Assembly: GCF_000222685.1 (NCBI RefSeq)
Contig: NZ_AFWJ01000013.1
Location: 1-64,000, forward strand
Source: Vibrio nigripulchritudo ATCC 27043
Lineage (GTDB): Bacteria > Pseudomonadota > Gammaproteobacteria > Enterobacterales > Vibrionaceae
Direction: 5' to 3'
DNA length: 64,000 bases
The notes beneath the pieces are model-generated. The model saw only the letters and a list, made by a program, of their open reading frames with translations. It had not been told where the DNA came from and ran no database searches. Of the stretch, positions 53,762 to 62,640 are shown one piece after another (position 1 is the first letter of the stretch; every line of letters begins with the position of its first letter). A program made the translations under genes and the position numbers.

Positions 53762-54634
53762 TTACGCAAAACTCATTGCAGGCTCTAAATCTTGTTGGTT
53801 TTCACCAAACCAGCTCAGCTTGCTAGACAGACTAACCACTTCCCCTACCACAATGAGGGAAGGCGACTCCGCATGCGCGGCTAAATCTGCCAACTCACTT
53901 AGCTGGCCTTTGAATACTTTCTGACAGGATTGAGTACCACGTTCGATGATGGCGATCGGGGTTGAGCTGTCCCGACCATGCTCGATCAACTGCTCCTGAA
54001 TGTAGCTTGATTTCATCAGCCCCATGTAGATAACTAGGGTCTGATTACCACGTGCCAATGTTGACCAGTCCATCTGATCGCTTTCTGCTTTGAGGTGACC
54101 AGTAATGAACATGGCAGACTGAGCATAATCACGATGCGTAAGAGGGATCCCCGCATAAGCTGTTGCCCCTGCTGCAGCGGTAATGCCTGGAATAACCTGA
54201 AACGGGACACCCGCATCAAAGAGTACTTCCAGCTCTTCACCGCCACGACCAAATACAAACGGATCGCCACCTTTAATACGCACAACCCGATGACCCTGGC
54301 GAGCAAAATCCACCAGCAATTGATTGGTCTTCTCCTGAGGCACACTGTGGTGCCCTGCGCGTTTTCCGACACACACCAGAATGGTGTCGTCTGGGACCAA
54401 TGCCATAATTTCATCAGATACCAGATAGTCGTATAACACGACATCGGCTTGTTGAAGGTAGCTCAGCGCCTTCAGTGTCAGCAATTCAGCATCACCAGGA
54501 CCAGCCCCTACTAATGCCACTTCGCCCGGACGCAGTTTGCTTTTTCGAAGCGATTTCGAATGGTCTGCCACTAAACGAGGCTTTTTATTAGGGAATGTCA
54601 GTGTGTCTTTACCGGCCATGGTGCTCATCATCAT
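53762..54634 (-). CDS. cobA: Uroporphyrinogen-III C-methyltransferase
   Basis: The protein has about 290 residues. Three consecutive ATGs at 54634-54626 follow AGGA; any may be used, and frames further upstream have no support. SAM-binding motifs are [33 protein letters not shown] and [12 protein letters not shown]. It makes precorrin-2 from uroporphyrinogen III, on the way to siroheme, the cofactor of sulfite reductase, which fits its place upstream of cysDN. The CysG dehydrogenase/chelatase half is absent. ATCATCA and TGATGAT flank the ribosome site and may form a small hairpin. Confidence 0.92.
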   Translation of the reverse strand: MMMSTMAGKDTLTFPNKKPRLVADHSKSLRKSKLRPGEVALVGAGPGDAELLTLKALSYLQQADVVLYDYLVSDEIMALVPDDTILVCVGKRAGHHSVPQEKTNQLLVDFARQGHRVVRIKGGDPFVFGRGGEELEVLFDAGVPFQVIPGITAAAGATAYAGIPLTHRDYAQSAMFITGHLKAESDQMDWSTLARGNQTLVIYMGLMKSSYIQEQLIEHGRDSSTPIAIIERGTQSCQKVFKGQLSELADLAAHAESPSLIVVGEVVSLSSKLSWFGENQQDLEPAMSFA

Positions 54635-54985
54635 TTTTCCTGTGATGATGGCATTATGACCAGCTACCGTTATTACCTGAAATTCTAAAATTTCATTTTT
54701 TATTCGAAAAGTTGATAAGAACAAAAAGGCATGAGAAATCAGCAATGAGCCAATTATTCATTTCGTGGCAAACTTTCCCTACATCGTCCTGAATTTCTAT
54801 TTATAAGATGCGGTTTAATGAAGCAGTCAATTACAAACCCAACAGAAAATTTGGTCTTTGGCTAACACTCTGACATTTCCACCTTTACCCTAGATCACAC
54901 AATTGATAAGCAAGACAAATCTGTTTCATGAATTTTTGTTACATTTCGACACGTCCATTTTCATCTTATTACTCTGGAGCAAATC

Positions 54986-56947
54986 ATGAAGCTGGCTGTG
55001 AAACCTCTTTCCGTTGCAGTACTTGGCGGCATGTTAACCATTGCGGGTCCGGCAATGGCAGACACCATTAAATTAAGAATCATCGAAACGACAGATATTC
55101 ACACCAATGTGATGGATTATGACTATTACAAAGACAAGCCATCTCAGAAAATTGGTCTGACGCGTGCAGCAACTCTGGTGAAAGAAGCTCAGAAAGAAGT
55201 GACTAACAGTGTTCTGGTCGACAATGGGGATCTGATTCAAGGTAGCCCAATGGGTGACTACATGGCTGCCAAAGGTATCGAAAAAGGCGAAGTTCATCCT
55301 GTTTATAAGGCGATGAACCAGCTTAACTACGATGTTGGTAACATTGGTAACCATGAGTTCAACTATGGGTTGGACTTCTTAATGGAAACGCTGGACGACG
55401 CCAACTTCCCTTACATTAGCGCCAACGTTTTCGATAAGAAAACCGGCGAGCACTACTTCACCCCGTACATCATCAAAACCCACCAGTTTAAAGACACCGA
55501 TGGCGACATGCAGGAAGTCAAAGTGGGTTACATTGGCTTTGTACCGCCACAAATCATGGTTTGGGATAAGAAAAACCTTGAAGGAAAAGTCTTCGCAAAA
55601 GACATCAAAGAGACCGCCGAAGAACTGGTACCAAAGATGAAAGCAGAAGGCGCTGACGTGATTGTCGCGATTCCTCACTCCGGTGTATCAACCGACCCAT
55701 TCAAAGCGGGTGCTGAAAACTCAACCTTGTACTTGTCTGAAGTAGAGGGAATTGACGCCATTGCTTTTGGTCATGCGCACGCCGTATTCCCGGGTAAAGG
55801 GTTCGATAACATTCAAGGCATCGATAACAAGAAAGGCACCATCAATGGTGTAGTTTCTGTCATGCCAGGTCGCTGGGGTAGCCATGTCGGTGTAATGGAC
55901 TTGGTACTTGAAAAAGACGGTGAGGGCTGGAAAGTCTCAGGCGGGCAAGCAGAAGCACGCCCAATCTTTGATAAGAAAACCAAAAGTGCGCTGGCTGAGC
56001 CAGATCAAGCGATCGTAAAAGCGCTGGAATCCGATCACAAAGGCACGCGTGACTTTGTTAATCAACCAATTGGTAAAGCGAACGATGTGATGTACAGCTT
56101 CCTTGCGCTGGTTCAGGATGATCCAACGATTCAAATCGTCAATTTAGCGCAAAAAGACTACGTAGAACGCTTTATTCAGGGTGACCCTGATCTTGATGGC
56201 ATTCCTGTTCTGTCTGCGGCTGCACCGTTTAAAGCTGGCGGTCGTAAAAATGACCCAGCTAACTTCACAGAAGTTGAGTCTGGCGAGCTGACCTTCCGTA
56301 ACGCTGCGGATCTTTATCTATATCCGAACACTTTGGTTGCCTTGAAAGTCACAGGTAATGAAGTGAAAGAGTGGCTGGAGTGTTCTGCCGGGCAATTCAA
56401 GCAAATAGATGTGAACTCCACCGCCCCGCAAGGTCTGATTGACTGGGACGGTTTCCGTACCTACAACTTCGATGTGATTGACGGTGTGAACTACCAGATC
56501 GATATCACTCAACCAGCGAAATACGATGGCGACTGTAAAGTCATTAACCCGGACTCGGAGCGTATTATTGGTCTGACTTATCAGGGTAAGCCTATCGATA
56601 TGAAGCAAGACTTCATCATCGCTTCCAACAATTACCGCGCCTACAGCAACAAGTTCCCAGGCACAGGTTCAGAATTTGTGGCGTTCGATGCCCCAGATGA
56701 AAACCGCACGGTTTTGGCGAATTACATTTCTCGTGTCAGTCAGGAAAAAGGTCAGTTTGCACCAAGTGCAGACAACAACTGGACATTTGCGCCGATCAAC
56801 AGCAACACCAAGCTGAACATTCGCTTTGAAACATCACCTAGCGATAAGGCAGCTTCCTTTATTAAAGATAAAGGTCAGTACCCAATGGAGCGTGTGGCAA
56901 CAGACGACGTAGGTTTCGGTGTCTACCGCTTAGAACTTCAGAAGTAA
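54986..56947 (+). CDS. cpdB: 2',3'-cyclic-nucleotide 2'-phosphodiesterase / 3'-nucleotidase
   Basis: A 653-residue periplasmic enzyme; signal peptide ends AGPAMAD. The metallophosphatase domain has [48 protein letters not shown] and [10 protein letters not shown]. The C-terminal 5'-nucleotidase domain binds the base ([16 protein letters not shown]). It hydrolyses 2',3'-cyclic nucleotides and 3'-nucleotides, allowing use of extracellular nucleotides. It is transcribed alone; 54635-54985 carries only its promoter region and shows no other gene. Confidence 0.96.
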   Translation: MKLAVKPLSVAVLGGMLTIAGPAMADTIKLRIIETTDIHTNVMDYDYYKDKPSQKIGLTRAATLVKEAQKEVTNSVLVDNGDLIQGSPMGDYMAAKGIEKGEVHPVYKAMNQLNYDVGNIGNHEFNYGLDFLMETLDDANFPYISANVFDKKTGEHYFTPYIIKTHQFKDTDGDMQEVKVGYIGFVPPQIMVWDKKNLEGKVFAKDIKETAEELVPKMKAEGADVIVAIPHSGVSTDPFKAGAENSTLYLSEVEGIDAIAFGHAHAVFPGKGFDNIQGIDNKKGTINGVVSVMPGRWGSHVGVMDLVLEKDGEGWKVSGGQAEARPIFDKKTKSALAEPDQAIVKALESDHKGTRDFVNQPIGKANDVMYSFLALVQDDPTIQIVNLAQKDYVERFIQGDPDLDGIPVLSAAAPFKAGGRKNDPANFTEVESGELTFRNAADLYLYPNTLVALKVTGNEVKEWLECSAGQFKQIDVNSTAPQGLIDWDGFRTYNFDVIDGVNYQIDITQPAKYDGDCKVINPDSERIIGLTYQGKPIDMKQDFIIASNNYRAYSNKFPGTGSEFVAFDAPDENRTVLANYISRVSQEKGQFAPSADNNWTFAPINSNTKLNIRFETSPSDKAASFIKDKGQYPMERVATDDVGFGVYRLELQK

Positions 56948-56980
56948 TCTCTACCCAACTGAGCCAACTCTGATTAAGAT

Positions 56981-57007
56981 AAACCGCAGCCAAGGCTGCG
57001 GTTTTTT
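56981..57007 (+). terminator. Terminator of cpdB
   Basis: AACCGCAGCC and GGCTGCGGTT pair with a two-base AA gap and are followed by TTTT. Confidence 0.9.
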
Positions 57008-57020
57008 AATGAGAGCAATA

Positions 57021-57599
57021 ATGGATAAAAGATTTACAAAGTGTCTAGAAGACCTTGAATTATCACCTCTGGAAGTTGAGGAAATAAAACAGAGCGCTAC
57101 CCTACTCGAACTCCCTACTCGACATATTCTGACGCATCAGGGGGAGTTTCCTTCGCACGTTTACTTCCTGCTGGAAGGGCTTTGCCACGCTTGTTACCTC
57201 ACCAGTGATGGCAAACAGTACAGCAAAGAGTTCTACTGGGAGGTGGATTGGCTGATCAGCTTTGAAAGCCTGGTGAAGAGCGAGCCGTCTCCTTATCTTC
57301 TGGAATCGCTGACACCAATCAAACTGTTGTCGTTTCCGGTCGAATTGATCGAGCGTTGGCGAGCAGAATCTCACCCTCTGTATATTCGCCTGCTGGAAAC
57401 CCAGTTGATGTATAAAGAAGGGAAAGAGCGCTTTATGCTGCTTCACTCGCCTGAAGAAAAATACAGCCTATTTTGTGAAACCTATCCAGAGTTGCTATCA
57501 CGTGTGACCGACTACCAGATTGCAGCCTATCTGGGGATCACACACATCAGCCTCAGCCGGATCAAAAAGCGAATAAAGGATAAAATTAACAAAAGTTAA
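57021..57599 (+). CDS. Crp/Fnr-family transcriptional regulator
   Basis: The protein has about 192 residues. GAGAG supports the ATG at 57021 over one four codons upstream. The cyclic-nucleotide-binding-type fold is recognisable (ILTHQGEFPSHVYFLLEGLC, a beta-roll, then a long helix) and the C-terminal helix-turn-helix is short (TDYQIAAYLGITHISLSRIKKRI). The Arg/Ser residues that hold cAMP in CRP are not conserved, and there is no Fnr-type cysteine cluster. Effector unknown. It lies just upstream of an ElaA gene. Confidence 0.85.
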   Translation: MDKRFTKCLEDLELSPLEVEEIKQSATLLELPTRHILTHQGEFPSHVYFLLEGLCHACYLTSDGKQYSKEFYWEVDWLISFESLVKSEPSPYLLESLTPIKLLSFPVELIERWRAESHPLYIRLLETQLMYKEGKERFMLLHSPEEKYSLFCETYPELLSRVTDYQIAAYLGITHISLSRIKKRIKDKINKS

Positions 57600-57654
57600 C
57601 GAGTACTTACTTTGGTTGTCTTAAGTTGGTCTCTTACGTAATACGAGGTTCACT

Positions 57655-58113
57655 ATGGCAAACTGGCAACTCCTTTCTTTTGATAAACTCTCTAACATCC
57701 AGCTCTACCAAATGCTCAAACTACGCGTGGATGTATTCGTGGTAGAGCAAGACTGCCCTTATCCCGAACTGGATGACAAAGACCATTTAGATGGGGTTTA
57801 TCACCTGCTGGGTTACGAAGGAGAAGAACTTGTTGCTTGTGCCAGGTTGCTTGCCAGAGGGATCAGCTACCCAGAAACCACCAGCATTGGCAGAGTAGTA
57901 ACCAAAGAAAGTGCCCGAGGTCATGGATTAGGGCATGAACTCATGGAGCAAGCGGTCACTCACCTGGAAATGCAATGGGGAAAAGTGGCAATCAAAATCA
58001 GTGCACAACAGCATTTGAGCGATTATTACAATCGACACGGTTTTGTTCAGTGCACTGAGATGTACCTTGAAGACGGTATTCCACATATTGGCATGATAAG
58101 AGAGCCTAAGTAA
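57655..58113 (+). CDS. elaA: ElaA-type GNAT acetyltransferase
   Basis: A 152-residue protein matching ElaA: LYQMLKLRVDVFVVEQDCPYPELDDKDH at the start, RVVTKESARGHGLGHELMEQAV with the acetyl-CoA loop RGHGLG, and KISAQQHLSDYYNRHGF. The cellular substrate is unknown. It ends one base before the start of a DMT-family exporter gene. Confidence 0.9.
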   Translation: MANWQLLSFDKLSNIQLYQMLKLRVDVFVVEQDCPYPELDDKDHLDGVYHLLGYEGEELVACARLLARGISYPETTSIGRVVTKESARGHGLGHELMEQAVTHLEMQWGKVAIKISAQQHLSDYYNRHGFVQCTEMYLEDGIPHIGMIREPK

Positions 58114-58114
58114 C

Positions 58115-58972
58115 GTGCCGCTCGCTCCGACTAATTTAGCGCTTCTGTTCTTAATCATCGGTAACCTGCTGGCCGCCATTTCGGATGTCGCAGTTAAGAT
58201 GCTTGATGATGGAGCCAGCGTGTTTCAGTACATGTTCATACGCCAACTCATTTCGGTTCTGGTGATATTGCCACTTTTTCTGCGTTTGCAACCGACGGAA
58301 AGAAGGTTGAAAGGTGCCAGTATCAATTTACTTCGCGCCCACCTTATCTTAGTTGGCAGTGGATGTATGATGGTAGCAATTACTCACTTACCGCTCGCTA
58401 CTGCTAATGCCGTCTTTTATGCCGCGCCACTATTGATGCTTCCTCTGTCTTTGTGGGTATTGAACGAAAAACCCGCCACAGGAAAAGTATTTGGTACTCT
58501 TGTCGGTTTTATTGGCGTGTTGTTGGTGCTGCGACCTTCCCAATTCCATTGGGCTGCAATTTTTGCTTTGGGCACCGCCATCACACTGGCGCTGTTCAAT
58601 GTTCTGGTGCGTAAACTGCCGGGTAATCAGCCTGTATCTGCCACACTCTTCTGGACTTCTTTGTTCTCCCTCCCCGTTTCCGGGATATTAGCTTGGTTCC
58701 ACTGGCAACCTCTTTCCATGACTTCTCTGGTCTGGATTGTTCTGAGCGCTGCCTGCATTCTTTCCTACAATGGTTTTGCTGTGGCGGCTTATAAGAAAGC
58801 GGAAACGTCTCAAATTGCGCTAGCAGAGTATTCTGGTCTGTTATTTGTCACCTTATTTGGCATCTGGTGGTTTGCTGAAATACCCGACTGGCTGACTGCC
58901 ATAGGTATCTTGCTGATTGTCTTACCAATGATGCCAATAAAAAACGTTAAGAAGCCTCATTCTCCGCAATAA
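58115..58972 (+). CDS. EamA/DMT-family transporter
   Basis: A 285-residue membrane protein with ten hydrophobic segments in two repeated halves, typical of drug/metabolite exporters. It starts at a GTG one base after the elaA stop, so translation is coupled. The substrate cannot be assigned. Confidence 0.88.
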   Translation: MPLAPTNLALLFLIIGNLLAAISDVAVKMLDDGASVFQYMFIRQLISVLVILPLFLRLQPTERRLKGASINLLRAHLILVGSGCMMVAITHLPLATANAVFYAAPLLMLPLSLWVLNEKPATGKVFGTLVGFIGVLLVLRPSQFHWAAIFALGTAITLALFNVLVRKLPGNQPVSATLFWTSLFSLPVSGILAWFHWQPLSMTSLVWIVLSAACILSYNGFAVAAYKKAETSQIALAEYSGLLFVTLFGIWWFAEIPDWLTAIGILLIVLPMMPIKNVKKPHSPQ

Positions 58973-59117
58973 CGTCTAAACTTTTTATGACATGGTGAAT
59001 ACTTCAGCACTTTTATCCGGTCTTTGTTGAAGTTAATACGCTATTCCTGAATGTTCTCTGCTCATCGCAAACATTTCAGAATGGCATCACTGAATTCATA
59101 CAAAGGTGCAGATATCC

Positions 59118-59702
59118 GTGGCTGAATATGCGCAACAGTTTAATCTTTGGGCGTCGCAACAGACACTCCTGAGCTTGATGCTTGGGATTGTTCTGATTTC
59201 GTATTTGCTTGAAGACCTTGCCATATTGGGCGCAGCCGGACTCGCTACTCAAGATGCCATGCCAACTTCCATGGCATTGCTGGCTATATTTATCGGCATT
59301 GCGACAGGCGACCTGGGGTTATATTACCTGGGCAAGTGGGCGCAACGTTCTCGTTGGTTGCGCTACCGACTGCTTTCTCACAAGTCTATGCGCTGGGTGC
59401 GGAACAAACTGCACACACGCCCCATCTTTAATTTATTCATTATCCGCTTTATTCCGGGGTTGAGAACGCTGGGTTATTCCCTTAGCGGTTTCTTTCAGCT
59501 TCCACTGGTATCTTTTATGGCTGCCGTTTTGTTTGCTACAGCGTTATGGACAGCGCTTATCTTTGGCTGCACTTTCTGGCTTGGTCAACAAGCCTGGATT
59601 CAAGCCAGCTCTCATCAATGGTTATTGGTTCCGGTGCTCTTCATCACCCTAATCACAGGTAACCGACTCATGAAATCTCGTTTTTCGGGGAGAATACAAT
59701 GA
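59118..59702 (+). CDS. DedA family membrane protein
   Basis: The protein has about 194 residues. It has a GTG start, either 59118 (with AAAGG upstream) or 59106; unresolved. The DedA/SNARE-associated signature is present: EDLAILGAAGLA, IATGDLGLYYLGKWAQRS, and RFIPGLRTLGYSLSGFFQLP with the conserved Arg and Gly. DedA proteins help move phospholipids or carrier lipids across the inner membrane. The stop overlaps the next ATG (ATGA), starting a six-gene run. Confidence 0.85.
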   Translation: MAEYAQQFNLWASQQTLLSLMLGIVLISYLLEDLAILGAAGLATQDAMPTSMALLAIFIGIATGDLGLYYLGKWAQRSRWLRYRLLSHKSMRWVRNKLHTRPIFNLFIIRFIPGLRTLGYSLSGFFQLPLVSFMAAVLFATALWTALIFGCTFWLGQQAWIQASSHQWLLVPVLFITLITGNRLMKSRFSGRIQ

Positions 59703-60850
59703 CAAGTTCGCCGATGGCACTGAATAGCCAGATTGAAGCGATCGAAGTAGATACGGGCATCAACAAAGGCATGCCGAAGTTTATACAGGATCAACAAGGC
59801 AGTATTTCACCTTATGAATTTTTGCCTGCCTGGGTTTTCTACACACCTGTCGTTCTGCAGAGCCTTGCACTGGCGCTTCGTTACGGAGACGTTCGTTTAC
59901 CACTGGTGGCAAACCCTTCTATCAAACTGAGTGGCATGGTGGGTGAGTCAAAGCACGACATTCTTTCTTTGGCAGGTGACTATGCCAAACAGTGGATTTC
60001 CCCGTTTATCACCATGACACAAAACGGGGAAAGTAACGCACTTCAGGCAGCTCATGCCTATGAGCTAATGCAACAAAATCAGTTGGATTTTCCAATTGTC
60101 GCCAAACCAGACCTTGGCTGTCGTGGCGCAGGCGTAAAGTTGCTGCAAAATCTGGAACAACTGGAAGCGTATTTTGCGAGTTTTCCATTGCACTCACGCT
60201 TTCTGCTGCAGGAAAAAGCCCCGTACCCTGCCGAAGCCGGTGTGTTCTACATACGTTACCCGGGGGAAAAACGCGGTAAGGTTATTTCTCTGACTCTCAA
60301 GTACGCGCCCTTTGTGACCGGAGATGGAGTCTCCACACTCAAGCAACTTATTGAATCCGATTCCCGCGCAGGTCAGTTAACACATCTGTATTTCCCTCGC
60401 CATCAGGACAAACTCAATCTCGTACTGGATAAAGGTGAATCTTTTCAGTTGGCATTTGCGGGAAGCCATAGCCGGGGCAGCATATTCCGCAATGGCAACG
60501 AATTTATTTCGGATGCTCTGGCTCGTCAGCTCGACCGTATTTTTGATGATGTGGACGGTTTTTGTTATGGCCGCCTCGACATCAAGTTTCAGGATATTCA
60601 CCAGCTCATGGATGGAAAGAACTTCACCATATTGGAAATCAATGGTGCCAGTTCAGAGGCTGCACACATTTGGGACAGAAAAACACCTCTTAAAGAGATT
60701 TTTTCTACTTTGCTTTTTCAATATCGAACGCTGTTTGCGATCGGCGCACTGCAAAAGAAAGCCGGACACAAACCACCGTCTATCAGTCAGCTTCTGGCTG
60801 CGTGGCGGGAAGAAAAACAGCTTGTCAGTGTGTATCCGCAAACCGACTAG
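59699..60850 (+). CDS. ATP-grasp domain protein
   Basis: A 383-residue enzyme. The ATP-grasp core includes DFPIVAKPDLGCRGAGVKLL (lysine plus glycine-rich loop), FLLQEKAPYPAEAGVFYIR, GRLDIKFQD and ILEINGASSE (metal-binding Glu and Asn). It resembles D-Ala-D-Ala ligase-like and carboxylate-amine ligases. Substrates unknown. It is coupled to the DedA gene by a four-base overlap. Confidence 0.85.
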   Translation: MTSSPMALNSQIEAIEVDTGINKGMPKFIQDQQGSISPYEFLPAWVFYTPVVLQSLALALRYGDVRLPLVANPSIKLSGMVGESKHDILSLAGDYAKQWISPFITMTQNGESNALQAAHAYELMQQNQLDFPIVAKPDLGCRGAGVKLLQNLEQLEAYFASFPLHSRFLLQEKAPYPAEAGVFYIRYPGEKRGKVISLTLKYAPFVTGDGVSTLKQLIESDSRAGQLTHLYFPRHQDKLNLVLDKGESFQLAFAGSHSRGSIFRNGNEFISDALARQLDRIFDDVDGFCYGRLDIKFQDIHQLMDGKNFTILEINGASSEAAHIWDRKTPLKEIFSTLLFQYRTLFAIGALQKKAGHKPPSISQLLAAWREEKQLVSVYPQTD

Positions 60851-60864
60851 AATAAGGATAACTT

Positions 60865-61413
60865 ATGCAAATTGCGCCTATTTCGCTTACTGCCCCCGTT
60901 CAGGGTTTTTCAGCCACCATTACTGGCACCATTGAAACTATCGAGCAAGGTATTGCTCTGTTGATGCAAATCGGCAATGAAGACTATCAAAAAGCGGCAC
61001 CTCCTCTGGTAACGAGCTCTATGGGAGAGCATTGTCGCCACGTTCTGGATATCTTTCATGCGCTCTCTGATTTTGAAAATGGCGTTGACTATAACCAACG
61101 CAGGCGGGGTCATGATGTGGAAAAAACGCGAGAACTTGCCATTGTAGAGTTCCTGTCAATTAAGCAATGGTTAAGTCAGCTGACTCCCGATGAAATCAAG
61201 CAGACAGTCACGGTAAAAACGGAAGTTGCGTTATCAGAAACTCTGAGCGCAGAAGTGTCTGCACAGCTGGAGAGAGAAATCGCCTTTGCTGCCGCCCATG
61301 CCACTCACCATTATGCTCTGATGAAGGTGCTGGCTATTCAGCTTGGGTATCAAACCGATAAAGAATTGGGGTTTGCTCCGGCAACATCTTCTTACCTAAG
61401 GGAGAAGAGTTGA
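60865..61413 (+). CDS. DinB-like four-helix protein
   Basis: A 182-residue protein. SMGEHCRHVLDIFHALSDF provides the first His of a possible metal site, and AAHATHHYALMKVLAIQLG the others, as in the DinB/YfiT superfamily of metal-dependent thiol transferases. It is followed by an NRDE gene with a one-base overlap. Specific reaction unknown. Confidence 0.8.
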   Translation: MQIAPISLTAPVQGFSATITGTIETIEQGIALLMQIGNEDYQKAAPPLVTSSMGEHCRHVLDIFHALSDFENGVDYNQRRRGHDVEKTRELAIVEFLSIKQWLSQLTPDEIKQTVTVKTEVALSETLSAEVSAQLEREIAFAAAHATHHYALMKVLAIQLGYQTDKELGFAPATSSYLREKS

Positions 61414-62165
61414 TGTGTACCGTATCTTGGCTTCTGACCGACAACGGCTATCAAGTATTTTTCAACCGGGATGAACAGAAAAGCCGGGCACAAGCGGTGC
61501 CACCAACGCCATTTTGCCAACAAGGTGTTGAATACCTGATGCCTGTCGACCCGGATGGCGGAGGCAGTTGGATAGCCACCAATGAACATGGCCAGTCCAT
61601 TTGCCTGCTCAATTACTACCAGGGGGTGATGCCAAAAGGAGAACTTACCAGCCGCGGGCAATTGGTGAAATCTCTCGCATCATTCACCAACTACGCTCAG
61701 GTAGACGAGTACTTGCAATCCATTGAACTCTCGCAATTCGCGCCGTTTTCAATGCTGATATTTGAGCCGGATCTGACCAAACATAACTCCACAGTAAAAG
61801 GAGTGTGCTGGACAGGGCAATCTCTGGTGTACATCCGTCCCAATCCACCTTTGATTTCATCGTCGGTCGATTACCAAATGGCGTTTGAACTGCGCAGCGA
61901 ATGCTATCAGTCGTTTACGGCTATCGAAGCTAATGTGGATCAACTGCTGGCCTTTCACTCATCTCATATTCCAAGCAAGGGACATCTTTCGACCTGTATG
62001 CACCGCAAAGACGCGCACACCGTCAGCTTTACGCACATTCTGGTCAATGAATCCGAAAAAGGCATGAGTTACTACCCAGGTTCACCCTGTACTGGTGTCA
62101 GTGAATCCTATCTGACCCAAAACCGAATTTCATTACTTCCTACATCGAATGTAAAAATCGCATAG
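61413..62165 (+). CDS. NRDE (TANGO2-like) family protein
   Basis: A 250-residue protein. The ATG at 61413 places the catalytic-type cysteine at position 2 (MCTVSW), as expected for an Ntn-hydrolase-type fold. The NRDE motif (FFNRDEQKSR) and GGGSWIATNEHG are diagnostic. Human TANGO2 and bacterial relatives have been linked to haem or lipid handling. The gene's coupling to lipid-related genes fits the latter loosely. Confidence 0.85.
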   Translation: MCTVSWLLTDNGYQVFFNRDEQKSRAQAVPPTPFCQQGVEYLMPVDPDGGGSWIATNEHGQSICLLNYYQGVMPKGELTSRGQLVKSLASFTNYAQVDEYLQSIELSQFAPFSMLIFEPDLTKHNSTVKGVCWTGQSLVYIRPNPPLISSSVDYQMAFELRSECYQSFTAIEANVDQLLAFHSSHIPSKGHLSTCMHRKDAHTVSFTHILVNESEKGMSYYPGSPCTGVSESYLTQNRISLLPTSNVKIA

Positions 62166-62178
62166 CGAGGATCTAACT

Positions 62179-62631
62179 ATGAAACGCATTATCGTTATTT
62201 TATGTACTGCATTACTCGGGCTGTTTTCTTCATTAAGCTATGCTGCCGACCCTATCTATACTGGCTTCTTCAGCAATAAAGCCATATCAGGCTATGACGC
62301 TGTGAGTTACTTTGAAGCTAGCGAGCCACAAAAAGGGAACAGTGATTACAAGATTGAGTATCAGGGAGCCAACTGGTATTTCACGTCCAAAGAAAACCTC
62401 GATAAGTTCGTTAAAAACCCCGAGAAATACGCGCCACAATATGGTGGCTATTGTGCATGGGCAGTCGGAGAGAAAAACGACACCGCACCCGGTGACCCAC
62501 TTCAGTGGAACATTGTGGATGGCAAGCTTTACCTCAACTACGATGCCGATATCAAATCTCGCTGGGAAAAAGACATTCCAGGCTTCATTGAAAAAGGTGA
62601 TCAAAACTGGCCATCTTTGGTGAGCAACTAG
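62179..62631 (+). CDS. YHS-domain secreted protein
   Basis: A 150-residue protein with signal peptide MKRIIVILCTALLGLFSSL and an AADP cleavage region, so periplasmic or exported. A YHS domain follows: ISGYDAVSYFEASEPQKG, YFTSKENLDKFVKNPEKYAPQYGGYCAWAV. YHS domains often bind metals, and the single Cys with nearby His/Tyr would allow that. It precedes the acyltransferase gene by nine bases. Confidence 0.88.
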   Translation: MKRIIVILCTALLGLFSSLSYAADPIYTGFFSNKAISGYDAVSYFEASEPQKGNSDYKIEYQGANWYFTSKENLDKFVKNPEKYAPQYGGYCAWAVGEKNDTAPGDPLQWNIVDGKLYLNYDADIKSRWEKDIPGFIEKGDQNWPSLVSN

Positions 62632-62640
62632 GAGAACCCT